Assembly: GCA_020634755.1 (NCBI GenBank)
Contig: JACKBC010000027.1
Coordinates: 27,127 to 91,126, forward strand
Direction: 5' to 3'
Length of the DNA: 64,000 nt
DNA from: Caldilineaceae bacterium
Lineage (GTDB): Bacteria; Chloroflexota; Anaerolineae; Caldilineales; Caldilineaceae
In this document: piece after piece, positions 8,059 to 17,153 of the stretch
How the letters are laid out: every line of letters starts with the position of its first letter
How positions within the stretch are numbered: the first letter of the stretch is position 1
Notes under the pieces: generated by a model
Databases searched by the model: none
Seen by the model: only the letters and a program-made list of their open reading frames with translations
Told to the model about the DNA's origin: nothing
Program-made: the position numbers and the translations under genes

Positions 8059-9051
8059 TTAAAAAATGAATCGCGAATTTATGCCAAAGCTGGCATGGAG
8101 AGGCAAGTCCGCGGCGATAATCCCATCGTGTGTGGCTTCCCCATCATATACATGACGTATGATGGTGCGCGGACGCTGCTTCACCTCGGTAAAGATCCGG
8201 GCCACATAGACCCCCACCAGCCCCACGCTGGTCAGCACCAGCCCGCCCACCAGCCAAAGCGAAACCAGCAGCCAACTCCAAACCGGCTGCTCTACGCCCC
8301 AAAGACCGCGCGCGGCCAATAGGCCCGTGGCGCCCAGCGCGCCCAGCGTAATCAGCGCACCGAGACCCAAAATCAGCGTTAGGGGGCGCGCGCTAAATGC
8401 CGTGACGGCATCGACAAGCTGGGCCACCTTTTTGCCCAATGTATAGGTGGAATTCCCTTTGGCCCGCTTGGTCACTTCCACCGGAATCTGTCTGAAACCG
8501 TTGAGCGCCCATAGGCCGCCCAGAAAAACGGTCTGTTCGGCATGTTGCAGAAAATTGGTCACATAATTGCGCACCATCAGACGGGAGGTGAGCTGATTGG
8601 GCGCCGCTGTATGGCTGGAAAGCAAGTTAAAGAGCCGCCAAAATAGCGCGCCGCTTACTTGTTCCCACAGGTCGCCTTTGCGTGACTTTTGGACCCCAAA
8701 AACCATTTCGGCTTTGGTGCGGTCCATCACCGCATAAAACAACCCCAGTAACTCTGGCTCTTCCTCTAGATCGCAATCGGTCAAATAGACCAGATCCCCT
8801 TGCGCAAAGGCCAAACCGGTCATGATGGCCTTGTGGTGCCCAAAATTGCGCGATAGATCCACCACGACGACGCGCGCATCCCGCTGGCGCAGCGCCAGCG
8901 CCACATCCAGCACCGCATCCGGTGACCCATCGTTGACCAGCACAATTTCGTAGTCATCCGTGATCTTGGTTGCCTCGGCCTGGATGCGCGTATAAAACTC
9001 CTCCAAATAAGGAGCCGAATAATATAGTGTCGTAACAATCGATAACTTCAT
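8059..9051 (-). CDS. Family 2 glycosyltransferase, GtrB/ArnC (DPM1-like) type, membrane-anchored
   Basis: Protein of 330 residues. The GT-A domain spans residues 1-230, with 'VNDGSPDAV', 'LSRNFGHHKAIMTG' and the metal-binding 'TDCDLEEEPE' (DxD-like). Two C-terminal membrane segments follow (about 232-255 and 272-300), as in polyprenyl-phosphate sugar synthases such as GtrB, ArnC and YfdH. These load a sugar from an NDP donor onto undecaprenyl phosphate at the cytoplasmic face. The C-terminal 20 residues run into the repeat-rich spacer and may be a late extension. Confidence 0.88.
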   Translation of the reverse strand: MKLSIVTTLYYSAPYLEEFYTRIQAEATKITDDYEIVLVNDGSPDAVLDVALALRQRDARVVVVDLSRNFGHHKAIMTGLAFAQGDLVYLTDCDLEEEPELLGLFYAVMDRTKAEMVFGVQKSRKGDLWEQVSGALFWRLFNLLSSHTAAPNQLTSRLMVRNYVTNFLQHAEQTVFLGGLWALNGFRQIPVEVTKRAKGNSTYTLGKKVAQLVDAVTAFSARPLTLILGLGALITLGALGATGLLAARGLWGVEQPVWSWLLVSLWLVGGLVLTSVGLVGVYVARIFTEVKQRPRTIIRHVYDGEATHDGIIAADLPLHASFGINSRFIF

Positions 9052-9082
9052 ACCAAACGAAAGACCTTACCTTCAAATACAC

Positions 9083-9162
9083 GACTTACGCAACACCCGT
9101 GGATGGGCAGAAGAGCACAACATAGCTGACCGGGCAATTTTCGCGTAAGGCTTGCGTAAGTC
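9083..9162. repeat. 80-bp MITE-like element, copy 1
   Basis: Perfect 10-bp terminal inverted repeats GACTTACGCA and TGCGTAAGTC. Read on the - strand it aligns with the 80-bp element at 46486-46565, sharing GACTTACGCAAGCC, GGTCAGCTAT and TGCGTAAGT. The 101-bp family has similar subterminal sequence. Confidence 0.8.
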
Positions 9163-9212
9163 CTAAATTAATAGAGACAACCGTGAGAGGCAACCAATAA
9201 ACCTGTAGAAAT

Positions 9213-10718
9213 TCACTTTATTTGCGCGACTTGACTCGACATCTGACCGGCCAGCGCCGGTTGTGCAGCCGGCAGCGCCGCCACTGGACCAATGGGTTGT
9301 GCGTCGGCTATTTTCTGTTTCTCGCTTTGTACCGTCATGCGATAGAGCGCCACAAAGCCGCCCAGGAAAAGCCAGCTCAACATGCTGGTGCGAAAGCCGG
9401 TCATACCAATGTTGTAGAAGAAGGGCAGTACCCAATCTCCCAGCGCCGCCGAGGTAAAAGTGCCGGCCACGCCGCCAATAGCGCCCAGCGTAAACGCATA
9501 CGAAAAGCCGTCATGCACCCGGCCGCGCAACCGCCACGCCAGGATGCCCAATACGCCAAAAAACCAGATAAAGCAGAAGAGCCCCAAAAAGCCGCTCTGC
9601 GCAATGAGGTCGATATATTGGCTGTGCGAATTAAAGCTGACGCTCCAGCCGCGAATGGGAAAGAGCGGTGTATACCAATAATAGTTGGCTGGCCCCAAGC
9701 CCAGCACCAGATTCGGCGTAGAAATTTTCCACACAATGCCCCATGCTTCCAGCCGTGTGGAGAGGCTATATGCATTGTCGCCGCCCATCATAGATTGGAA
9801 AACATCCTGCATTTTGTAGATGATGCCAATGACGGCCAGAGCTGAAGCAAAGATGCCCAGCCGCGGCACGCTGGCCAGCAAGATGACCCCAATGGCCACA
9901 CAGGCCGGCATCCAGCCCGAGTTCCAATCCCACAATTTGAGCACGCATACGTAGAGCGTGGCCAGCAGCACGCCACCCAGCACCAGCCGCTGCGGCAGCA
10001 GCAAATCGCGATTGTAAACCGCTTGGCTAAAGCTCAGGATCACCAGCCACATCCAGAGCAAGCTGCCAAACGCCCCGCGGGTAAATAGGGCATCTGCCAC
10101 CGGACCCCAGGGCGGCAGCACCCATTTAAACACGTACAGAAAGGCCACACCAATATAGAGAAAAGTCAATCGCTTGAGCCAAACCACGTCGTCGATCTGA
10201 TTAGCCGCATATAGGAATAGGCCAAACGATAAAATATAGAGCGTCAGGCTGCCTAGCTGGGCGCCCAATGGCGCATGAGGAGCCAAGCTGTACCAGGGCA
10301 ATTGCCCCACTAGAAATGAGAGCAGTTGCACCAGAGTGAAAATTACCAACGGCATCACCGTCGGTGACTGCATAATCTCAAGCCGTCGTGTCTCTGTCAG
10401 CAGCTTAAATATCCCCAGCCCCAGCAACAGCGCCGTCAACCCCATGGAGGCGTTTACGCCGCTGGGGCCGTCGAGCGGCATAATAATCGTGGGCACCAGC
10501 GCCACCAGCCCCCACAGCGGCATGCGCAGCAACAGCAGCAAGGTGGCTGCGCCGATGGGCAGCGCCGGCAGCAGCATGAGCAGGCGGGAGGGCAACACAA
10601 ATGGTCCGGTTATGCAGACCCCAAAGACGGCCAAGATGACCAGCAGTGGTCGCCAGAACGTTGCGTGTTCCCACATCCACTGTTCGATGGTTCGATTTGA
10701 ATGCAAGCTGCTATTCAT
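9213..10718 (-). CDS. O-antigen ligase/polymerase-like membrane protein
   Basis: About 501 residues with roughly 11-12 hydrophobic membrane segments and the Wzy/WaaL signature region before the late transmembrane helices ('FNSHSQYIDLIAQSGFLGL'), where the histidine and following aromatic residues are typical of O-antigen ligases (PF04932). The role would be polymerising or transferring an undecaprenyl-linked glycan on the outer side of the membrane. The ATG at 10718 was chosen; it overlaps the preceding GT4 stop by 8 nt, which suggests translational coupling. A TTG 9 nt further upstream is less likely. A second ligase-like gene lies at 31908. Confidence 0.85.
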   Translation of the reverse strand: MNSSLHSNRTIEQWMWEHATFWRPLLVILAVFGVCITGPFVLPSRLLMLLPALPIGAATLLLLLRMPLWGLVALVPTIIMPLDGPSGVNASMGLTALLLGLGIFKLLTETRRLEIMQSPTVMPLVIFTLVQLLSFLVGQLPWYSLAPHAPLGAQLGSLTLYILSFGLFLYAANQIDDVVWLKRLTFLYIGVAFLYVFKWVLPPWGPVADALFTRGAFGSLLWMWLVILSFSQAVYNRDLLLPQRLVLGGVLLATLYVCVLKLWDWNSGWMPACVAIGVILLASVPRLGIFASALAVIGIIYKMQDVFQSMMGGDNAYSLSTRLEAWGIVWKISTPNLVLGLGPANYYWYTPLFPIRGWSVSFNSHSQYIDLIAQSGFLGLFCFIWFFGVLGILAWRLRGRVHDGFSYAFTLGAIGGVAGTFTSAALGDWVLPFFYNIGMTGFRTSMLSWLFLGGFVALYRMTVQSEKQKIADAQPIGPVAALPAAQPALAGQMSSQVAQIK

Positions 10719-11907
10719 GGCCGGCAACTCTCTCCACTAATTCGGTAAAGCGGGGCATGATGACGCCCCAATCATATTTTGCATAGACAAGCTCATGGGC
10801 ATTCTGCGCCAGATCCTGCCGCAGCGATTCGCTCTGTAGCAGATTCAACGCGGCCTGCGCGAAATCGCCCGGCGTATCGGCTATGAGCAGATGCTTTCCG
10901 GGCTCGACGTCAAGTCCTTCGGCTCCTTTGGTGGTCGCCACTACCGGGGTGCGCAGCGCCATGGCTTCCAGAATTTTTAGCCGCGTGCCGCCGCCCGTAT
11001 GTAGCGGCGCCACGCTGAGCCACGATTCGGCCACCAGCGGTCGCACGTCCTCCACAAAGCCGGTTAGCCACACGTTGTGCGCTGTCGGCAAAGGGCAATG
11101 CCCATGCCGCCCCGTGACGATCAGGCGCACGTCGGGCCGCACCGCGTGGATCAGCGGCAGTACCTTGGTGATAAACCAGCACATGGCCTCATAATTAGGG
11201 GCGTATGTAAACGAACCCGTAAAGATCAGCGTGTCCATCTGCGGCATGGCAAAATACTCGGCATAGCTGGCGGCATCCACCCCATTGGGCACCACGGTGA
11301 TTTTCGTCTCATCCGCCGCAAACTCGTCACCCAAGGCGGCTTGCAACAGCGCCCGTTCTGGTGCGGACACCACGGTACAGGCCGCAAAGCGTTGCGTCAA
11401 AGTCTGTAAATGGCGCCGGTGTTTGCGCCAGGTCAACCCAAAGCGCAGCCGCTGCGGCCAGGACGGCGCATTGGCATACTGTGCATGCAGCGTACCGACT
11501 TCGGCTTCCTCAAAAATCGCCGGCACGCCGTCTAAACAATCGCCATACATTGCCATGTCGACCTGCGAAGCGATGACCAGATCGTAGCTGTTTTTCTGTA
11601 GCGTTTGCTGAATACAGGCCTGCATGGCGGGCGAAAACGTGTCCAAATAGTAGCGGGGCGTGGCGTTAAAATAGCCCAAGCGCGCCGCGCTGCTCTCTCG
11701 ATTGAATTCCCGCCAGGGCACTACCTGCACGCTGTGGCAAATCTCTTGCAATGGGGTCAATGCCAACGCCGGGTTTGGCTCTTCAGTAAAGGAGATCAAG
11801 TCCACCGTATATTGTTGCGCCAACCCCGCCAGCAGGTTAAAAATGCGCAGTTTAGAGCCGTTGCTGGGCGGGAACGGAAACCAACGCGACAAAAAGAGTA
11901 TGCGCAT
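10711..11907 (-). CDS. Family 4 glycosyltransferase
   Basis: Protein of 398 residues opening with the GT4 N-terminal strand 'MRILFLSRWFPFPPSNGSK'. It has the donor-side region 'VPNGVDAASYAE', 'IFTGSFTYAPNYEA' and the retaining-GT E-x7-E-type stretch 'TRLKILEAMALRTPVVATT'. It transfers a nucleotide sugar to the growing polysaccharide; donor and acceptor are unknown. The start at 11907 shares one nucleotide with the stop of the upstream PIG-V-like gene (TAATG overlap), so the two are coupled. A longer frame exists upstream but lies entirely over that gene. Confidence 0.9.
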   Translation of the reverse strand: MRILFLSRWFPFPPSNGSKLRIFNLLAGLAQQYTVDLISFTEEPNPALALTPLQEICHSVQVVPWREFNRESSAARLGYFNATPRYYLDTFSPAMQACIQQTLQKNSYDLVIASQVDMAMYGDCLDGVPAIFEEAEVGTLHAQYANAPSWPQRLRFGLTWRKHRRHLQTLTQRFAACTVVSAPERALLQAALGDEFAADETKITVVPNGVDAASYAEYFAMPQMDTLIFTGSFTYAPNYEAMCWFITKVLPLIHAVRPDVRLIVTGRHGHCPLPTAHNVWLTGFVEDVRPLVAESWLSVAPLHTGGGTRLKILEAMALRTPVVATTKGAEGLDVEPGKHLLIADTPGDFAQAALNLLQSESLRQDLAQNAHELVYAKYDWGVIMPRFTELVERVAGHE

Positions 11908-13124
11908 TAGGCCACCCACCGCCCGCTGGCAAACCAGGTGGCCAGCAGCCCCAGCAGCAGTGCCGACAGCACCAGCGCACCCATGCGCATCCAGCGCGGC
12001 GCTCGAATCAGCAGCAGCGCCAGCGCCGGGTAAAGCGGCAGCAGCACCGCCACGCGTCGCGGCATAGACCAGAACGCATAGCCATCCGGCCCATGCAGCG
12101 TCCACATAAAGAGGGTGGCGCCGAACAGAAAGAGCGCCGCGCTCCAGTGCATTTTGCGCATGGCCCACAGACCAATGAGCAGCGCGCCCACGGCATAGCT
12201 TAAATCTTGCCAGACCAGCGCCCGCGAAAACCAGTCGGGGTCAATGTTCAGGCCAAAGAAGGCGGCGTTTAGCCCGTCGCGCAGCACAAGCCACGGCCAG
12301 TCATAATGTGTGCCCCAGCCGCCTTCCACATGAAAGCCGCGATATTGGTAATACGCCCCAAACCCCAACGGGGCAATCAGGCCGCCCGCCACAAAGTCGA
12401 GCCATTGGCGTTTGCTGAAATCACGTCGACTCAAGAATTCCACCACATAAGGAATGGCCAGCAGGAAAGCGACGCCGCGCGTGGCGCCGGCCAAGCAAAT
12501 GGCGACTCCCGCCGCCATAAAGTGACCGCGCTGGGCAAAGTAGAAAAAAGCCGCCGTGGTCAGCAGCAGCAGCGGTTCGGCATAAAAGGCCATGTGGAAA
12601 AACGACATGGGGAAGAGGCAAAAAATCAGCGTGGCCAGCCGGGCGACCCGCGCGCCATATTCGGCTTCGGTCCAGCGGTACAAAAGCAGCGCGCTGCCCA
12701 CAAAGCAGCTCAGCGAAAACAGAAAGCCGCTCCACAGCAGCGAGATGTTGGCGAGCTGGCTCAACCCGCGCACGACCAGTGGATAGAGCGGAAAAAAGGC
12801 GCGTTCATTGCCGTCGGCGCGGTAGCCATCCCGGGCAATCTGCAAATAGTACCAGGCGTCATAGCGCACAAAGACGCCCGGCGTCGTAACGGCGCTCACT
12901 TTATCTACCACGACACCCTCGCCCCAGCCGCTGTACGTAGTCAACAGCACGGCGCCCACCCAGCCCGCGGCCAGCATGAGCAAACTGGCGCCCAGCGCGC
13001 TGAAGAGCACCTGTTGCCACCAGGCGTAGCGGCCCAATATGGATTTGAACGCACGCAAGGCATGGTCGCAGACGATAGCCGCGTTGAATGCCGGGGCGGG
13101 CAAAGTGGCGAAGCGCTGGGTCAT
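11907..13124 (-). CDS. PIG-V/Gpi18-like mannosyltransferase family membrane protein
   Basis: About 405 residues with around nine membrane segments. The first periplasmic loop carries 'VRYDAWYYLQIARDGY' and 'ERAFFPLYPLVVRG', the hallmark of COG5542/PIG-V-like GT-C enzymes; the D of 'RYD' is the likely catalytic acid. These enzymes use a polyprenyl-phosphate sugar donor and transfer outside the membrane. The GtrB-like gene at 8059 could supply that donor (inference). The ATG at 13124 was preferred to a TTG at 13136. Confidence 0.8.
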   Translation of the reverse strand: MTQRFATLPAPAFNAAIVCDHALRAFKSILGRYAWWQQVLFSALGASLLMLAAGWVGAVLLTTYSGWGEGVVVDKVSAVTTPGVFVRYDAWYYLQIARDGYRADGNERAFFPLYPLVVRGLSQLANISLLWSGFLFSLSCFVGSALLLYRWTEAEYGARVARLATLIFCLFPMSFFHMAFYAEPLLLLTTAAFFYFAQRGHFMAAGVAICLAGATRGVAFLLAIPYVVEFLSRRDFSKRQWLDFVAGGLIAPLGFGAYYQYRGFHVEGGWGTHYDWPWLVLRDGLNAAFFGLNIDPDWFSRALVWQDLSYAVGALLIGLWAMRKMHWSAALFLFGATLFMWTLHGPDGYAFWSMPRRVAVLLPLYPALALLLIRAPRWMRMGALVLSALLLGLLATWFASGRWVA

Positions 13125-13298
13125 GGCTTCTTTCAAATGCAGGAATGGTCGGTTGTTGATACATAGTCAGGTGCGGTTTATTGTGAAGACGTCAGCGTGC
13201 GGAGAAAGGAACGATAATTTAATATGTACTTTACATGAAATTATGGGGAGATGCTATAACAGCTTTCTGACAATTTGAGGCGCAAAGTTTACGGAAGA

Positions 13299-14549
13299 TC
13301 ATGCCGCGACTGTGGTCGCTTTCAAATATTGCTCGATGCCAGCCGCCATTTGCGGCACATCAAACTTTTCTGTGGCCTGGCGTCGCGCCGTCTGGCGCAA
13401 GCGGGTGTGCAAATTCTGGTCGCAATGCAGCCGCAGAATCTGCGCAACCAGCCCATTTACATCGCCAGGCGCAAAGGTAAGCGCATTCTGTTCCGGCTGC
13501 ATGATCTCGGCGGCGCCGCCGGTGGCCGCGCCCACCACAACTGCGCCAGACGCCATGGCCTCTATGAGCACCCGGCCAAACGGTTCTGCCCACAGTGAAG
13601 TGAACAGGAAGATATGAGCCTGCTGATAAAATTGAGGCAACGCCTCCTTGGGCTGGGCGCCGACAAAATCGACCTGTTCCGCCACCGCCAACTTCTGCGT
13701 CAGCGCCCGCAGTTTCTCTTGGTATCCAGCCTCGCCCTGGCCCACAATGGTCAGCTGCAAGGCCATGTGGGGGTGCGCCCGGCGAATTTGGCCCAGCGCC
13801 TCTATGGCCAGATGCACGCCTTTGTCGTGCGTCAGCCGGCCCACATAAAGCAACCGTAAAGGCTCAGTTTCCTCGCGCGGATTGTGATCAGCATGGCGAT
13901 ATGGATAGCGGTGGACATCAATGGCGCCGGGGATAACAGATGCGTGTTGGGGATGGATGCCCAGGCGCGCAAATTCCTCCTGCATAAAGCGCGTGGGAAA
14001 AAGCACTCGCGCCAGCCGCAATGGCGCGCGCTGTGCGTGCTGAAGCTGGCGGTGGGCAAATGGCGCCAGCAGCCGTTTGGGCAGCCCGGTCCACCGGTTG
14101 CGCGGTGCGGCTTTCCAATAATTCTCAAATTGGTTAGGCAACGTGGGCCAATAGTCACCCATGTAATAGACCGTGCGGTTGGGCAGCATTGTTTCGGCGA
14201 GCGCCGGCAGCGCACGCGGCAGATTCCACATGCCCCACACCACAATGGCCTCCGGCTGCTGTTCTAATATCTGTGTTCGCAAGAGTTTTAGATTTTCCGC
14301 CTCTTTGGCGCGGCGCTGGGTGAAAAAATCGACTGCGTTGCGCAGCGAATCCAGCTCCATCTCCAGATGCAGCTGTCGTGCAACCCACGCCGGATCGGGC
14401 GCGGCCAGCGTTTGCGCGCCGTGGCGGCTGGTTAGGACGCACACCTGGTGGCCAGCGTCGTGTAGCCATTCCGCCACTTCGGCGCACCATTCTTCATAGC
14501 CGCCGCGGCTGGCGGGTGGGTAGAAATTGGTGAGAAATAGGAGTCGCAT
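13299..14549 (-). CDS. Family 4 glycosyltransferase, paralogue of the gene at 17154
   Basis: Protein of 416 residues with GT-B fold: N-terminal 'MRLLFLTNFYPPASRGGYEE', linker 'VIPGAIDVHRYPY', donor-binding 'LLYVGRLTHDKGVHLAIEAL' and 'FGRVLIEAMASGAVVVGA'. It is clearly related to the gene at 17154, whose N-terminus reads 'MRILFLSNFYPPHALGGYEQ'; both share 'VLTSRHGA' and 'VVWGMWNL/VMVWGMWNL', so this looks like an in-locus duplication. The start at 14549 is set by this family N-terminus. The longer frame upstream runs into an inverted repeat. Confidence 0.9.
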   Translation of the reverse strand: MRLLFLTNFYPPASRGGYEEWCAEVAEWLHDAGHQVCVLTSRHGAQTLAAPDPAWVARQLHLEMELDSLRNAVDFFTQRRAKEAENLKLLRTQILEQQPEAIVVWGMWNLPRALPALAETMLPNRTVYYMGDYWPTLPNQFENYWKAAPRNRWTGLPKRLLAPFAHRQLQHAQRAPLRLARVLFPTRFMQEEFARLGIHPQHASVIPGAIDVHRYPYRHADHNPREETEPLRLLYVGRLTHDKGVHLAIEALGQIRRAHPHMALQLTIVGQGEAGYQEKLRALTQKLAVAEQVDFVGAQPKEALPQFYQQAHIFLFTSLWAEPFGRVLIEAMASGAVVVGAATGGAAEIMQPEQNALTFAPGDVNGLVAQILRLHCDQNLHTRLRQTARRQATEKFDVPQMAAGIEQYLKATTVAA

Positions 14550-14573
14550 GGTTGGAAATTGTGTGTTGCGTAA

Positions 14574-14643
14574 TGCGTGGTGCGTGTACTGGTAAAAATT
14601 CTTGATTCGATGCAAGATTCGCAACCGGTACACGCACCACGCA
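14574..14643. repeat. 19-bp inverted repeat upstream of a GT4 gene
   Basis: TGCGTGGTGCGTGTACTGG (14574-14592) pairs with CCGGTACACGCACCACGCA (14625-14643) with one mismatch. The loop contains a smaller TCTTG/CAAGA hairpin. It lies in the short gap between the GT4 and SGNH genes and may attenuate transcription or be a mobile remnant. Confidence 0.75.
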
Positions 14644-14654
14644 CCATGCAATAA

Positions 14655-15743
14655 TTAGTTTGGCTTCTCATACCGCGCCGCTGCCAAGGCCGATAACTTC
14701 GCCGCTCCCGCTCGGTTCAAATGGTGGAAGTCGTAGAAATCGGCATCGGTGGGCGCTTGCACCGGCGGCAGCGCTTCCATGTCCCACAGGGCGATGTGAG
14801 CGGCGTCGGCGGTAGCGGTCAGCGCGGTCAAATAGGCGGCATAATCGGTATCGGCGTCGGGAAAGCTGGCATAGTAGCCATCGGCCAGCGGCATGTTTAT
14901 GAGCACCAGCTGCACGCCGCGCGCGGCGCAAAGCTGAATGATCTGCCGCAGCGCCTCCACTTCGGCGGGCGCAATCGCATAGTGCATATTGCCGATAACG
15001 GCATAATGTTTGGCGCGCTCGCCGGGCGCTTCATCGGCCAGCCGCAGCGTGCCGCCGGCAAAGCCGCGCGCGTCAAAATTGATCTTGTACGGGACGGGCG
15101 GCAGACCGCCGCGCAAAAGCCATTGATGCAGCACAAAGCGATAGCGGTACAGATTGGACCAGCGCAGGAGTCGGGCCGTCAGCCAGCCGCGCCAGCCGTG
15201 TTCGGTCAGGGCCAGCGCTTCCGGCGAATCCTTGAGCAGATCAAGCACGTTGTGGGCAAAAGTGTTATTGGCATTTAAATCCTGCGGCGTCAGGCCATAC
15301 ATAATGGTTTGCGGATGCACATCTTGCAGATAGATCTGCAAAAACCAGAGCATGCCCGAGGGCGGGAGCGCTTCCAGCGCGCCGTTGAATGACCCTGGCT
15401 GAATCGTGGTGCGCAGGCGTCCGGTGCGCGGCGTGTTGACGTGTAGATTGGCAACGGCTTCGTCAAATTGGGCAGGGTTGAGGCCGGCCTGCACGGTGGA
15501 GTTGCCAATAAAGAGCACATCGAGCGATCGCGCGTCGGCAAAAGCGTGTAGATAATCCAGCTTGTCCTGGATGCGCGGGCTGTACCAGAGCGTAGGTTCG
15601 GGCCGCGGTAGGTGGGCGGTGATGGCGCCCATGGAAAGGAGCCCCTCCCCGGCCATGAGCAAAAGCAGCCAATAGGCCAGCCAGCGCCCGGGCCGGACGC
15701 GCGTTTGCAATGTATCAAAACTGAAAATAGATAAACGGGGCAC
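14655..15743 (-). CDS. SGNH-hydrolase-like partner of an MBOAT acyltransferase
   Basis: About 362 residues: an N-terminal membrane anchor ('WLAYWLLLLMAGEGLLSMG') followed by an SGNH-like domain with nucleophile motif 'FIGNSTVQ' (Ser82) and a C-terminal DxxH box, 'DFHHLNRAG' (Asp338, His341). It overlaps the upstream MBOAT gene, as in AlgI/AlgJ and PatA/PatB, where the MBOAT moves an acyl group across the membrane and the SGNH protein places it on a glycan. Inference: it O-acetylates the exported polysaccharide. Start: a GTG at 15743 has AGGAG 9 nt upstream. A TTG at 15752 touches that AGGAG and is rejected. Confidence 0.75.
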   Translation of the reverse strand: MPRLSIFSFDTLQTRVRPGRWLAYWLLLLMAGEGLLSMGAITAHLPRPEPTLWYSPRIQDKLDYLHAFADARSLDVLFIGNSTVQAGLNPAQFDEAVANLHVNTPRTGRLRTTIQPGSFNGALEALPPSGMLWFLQIYLQDVHPQTIMYGLTPQDLNANNTFAHNVLDLLKDSPEALALTEHGWRGWLTARLLRWSNLYRYRFVLHQWLLRGGLPPVPYKINFDARGFAGGTLRLADEAPGERAKHYAVIGNMHYAIAPAEVEALRQIIQLCAARGVQLVLINMPLADGYYASFPDADTDYAAYLTALTATADAAHIALWDMEALPPVQAPTDADFYDFHHLNRAGAAKLSALAAARYEKPN

Positions 15744-17130
15744 GCGTGCCAACTCCTAATAAAATGACAAAGAGCAGCAGCGCCACCACGGCATCGCGTA
15801 GCGGGCGCGGCCATTGCAGCAACACGGTGTGGCTGCGTCCCCAAAATTGGGGAATATCGATGAGCAGCACCAGCAGCAGCGGCGCCAACATGGCCGGCCA
15901 CACCGTCGCCCACATCTCCATTTGGCGCAGCTCGGCGGCATGACGGAGAAACTCGATGGAAGCGCTAAGCCCCGGCGCCCGGAAAAAGACCCACGTCACC
16001 ATGATCAGCGGAAAGGTAATGGCCATGCCCAGCAAGCGCTGCCCGCTAAATTGACCGTCAGCCGCCTGCTGTTGAAAGGGCCAAATGTGGCCCATAAGCC
16101 GAATGCCGATCAGATACAGCCCATGGAGCGCGCCCCAGGCCACAAAGGTCCAGGCCGCACCGTGCCACAGCCCACCCAGCAGCATGGTGAGCAGCAGGTT
16201 GCGATAGGTATTGAAGGCGCCATGTCGGTTGCCGCCCAGGGGAATGTAGACATAGTCGCGCAGCCAGGAAGAGAGCGAAATGTGCCAGCGCTGCCAAAAC
16301 TCGCTGACGTTGGCGGCAAAATAGGGCTGATTAAAGTTTTCCATCAGCTCAATGCCCAACAGGCGGCTGCTGCCGCGCGCAATGTCGCTGTAACCGGCAA
16401 AGTCGCAATAGATCTGGAGCGCAAAGAGGAACACGCCCATGATCAGCTCTGGCGATGAAAAGAGCGCCGGTGAAGCAAATATGGGGTCAATCTGCGCGCT
16501 GAGCCCGTCGGCAATCACAATTTTACGAAAGAGGCCGATGAGGATCAGCAGACAACCGCTTATGAATTGTTCGCCATTGACCGTGCGCTTGTTTTGCAGC
16601 GCCGGCAGCAGATTTTGGGGGCGTTCAATGGGGCCAGCCACCAGTTGTGGAAAATAGCAAATATAGAGCGCAAAATCGGCTAGATTGCGCACCGGTTCCA
16701 TTTTGCCCCGGTAAACTTCGATGGTATAGGACATGGTCTGGAATGTGTAAAACGAAATGCCCACCGGCAGCAGAATGTTGAGCACGGGCAGGTGCGGGTC
16801 GAATCCCAGCCAGGTGAGCGCTGCCGCCGCATTGTGTATAAAAAAGTTGCAATACTTGAAGAAGCCCAGAATGCCCAGGTTAACGCTCAGGCTCAGCCCC
16901 AGCCAAAGTTTGCGTCGTCCGGGTTGCGACGTGTGCCCAATGGCCTGCGCCACGCTGAAATCTACAATGGTGGAAAGCAGAATCAGTGACAGATAGCGCC
17001 AGTCCCAAAAGCTGTAAAACAGATAGCTGGCGGCCAGCAACATGTAATTCTGTACGCGCGGCGTTGTGCTGTAGTAGATCAGCAACACCACGCCCAGAAA
17101 GAGAAAGTATTCAGGGGTATTAAAGAGCAC
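15715..17130 (-). CDS. MBOAT-family O-acyltransferase (AlgI-like)
   Basis: Protein of 471 residues with about 11 membrane segments and the AlgI-type signatures 'FWQRWHISLSSWLRDYVYIP' and 'GGLWHGAAWTFVAWG', with the catalytic histidine at about residue 323. Family members pass acetyl groups from acetyl-CoA through the membrane for glycan O-acylation. The start is a GTG with GAGGA 8 nt upstream. It overlaps the SGNH gene by 29 nt, so the pair is almost certainly co-translated. Confidence 0.92.
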   Translation of the reverse strand: MLFNTPEYFLFLGVVLLIYYSTTPRVQNYMLLAASYLFYSFWDWRYLSLILLSTIVDFSVAQAIGHTSQPGRRKLWLGLSLSVNLGILGFFKYCNFFIHNAAAALTWLGFDPHLPVLNILLPVGISFYTFQTMSYTIEVYRGKMEPVRNLADFALYICYFPQLVAGPIERPQNLLPALQNKRTVNGEQFISGCLLILIGLFRKIVIADGLSAQIDPIFASPALFSSPELIMGVFLFALQIYCDFAGYSDIARGSSRLLGIELMENFNQPYFAANVSEFWQRWHISLSSWLRDYVYIPLGGNRHGAFNTYRNLLLTMLLGGLWHGAAWTFVAWGALHGLYLIGIRLMGHIWPFQQQAADGQFSGQRLLGMAITFPLIMVTWVFFRAPGLSASIEFLRHAAELRQMEMWATVWPAMLAPLLLVLLIDIPQFWGRSHTVLLQWPRPLRDAVVALLLFVILLGVGTRAPFIYFQF

Positions 17131-17153
17131 TGACTAAATCCTCGTAAATCACT

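Noticed and set aside
11908..12168. N-terminal extension of the GT4 gene ending at 10711
   Set aside because: It lies entirely over the PIG-V-like gene in another frame; the family N-terminus begins at 11907.
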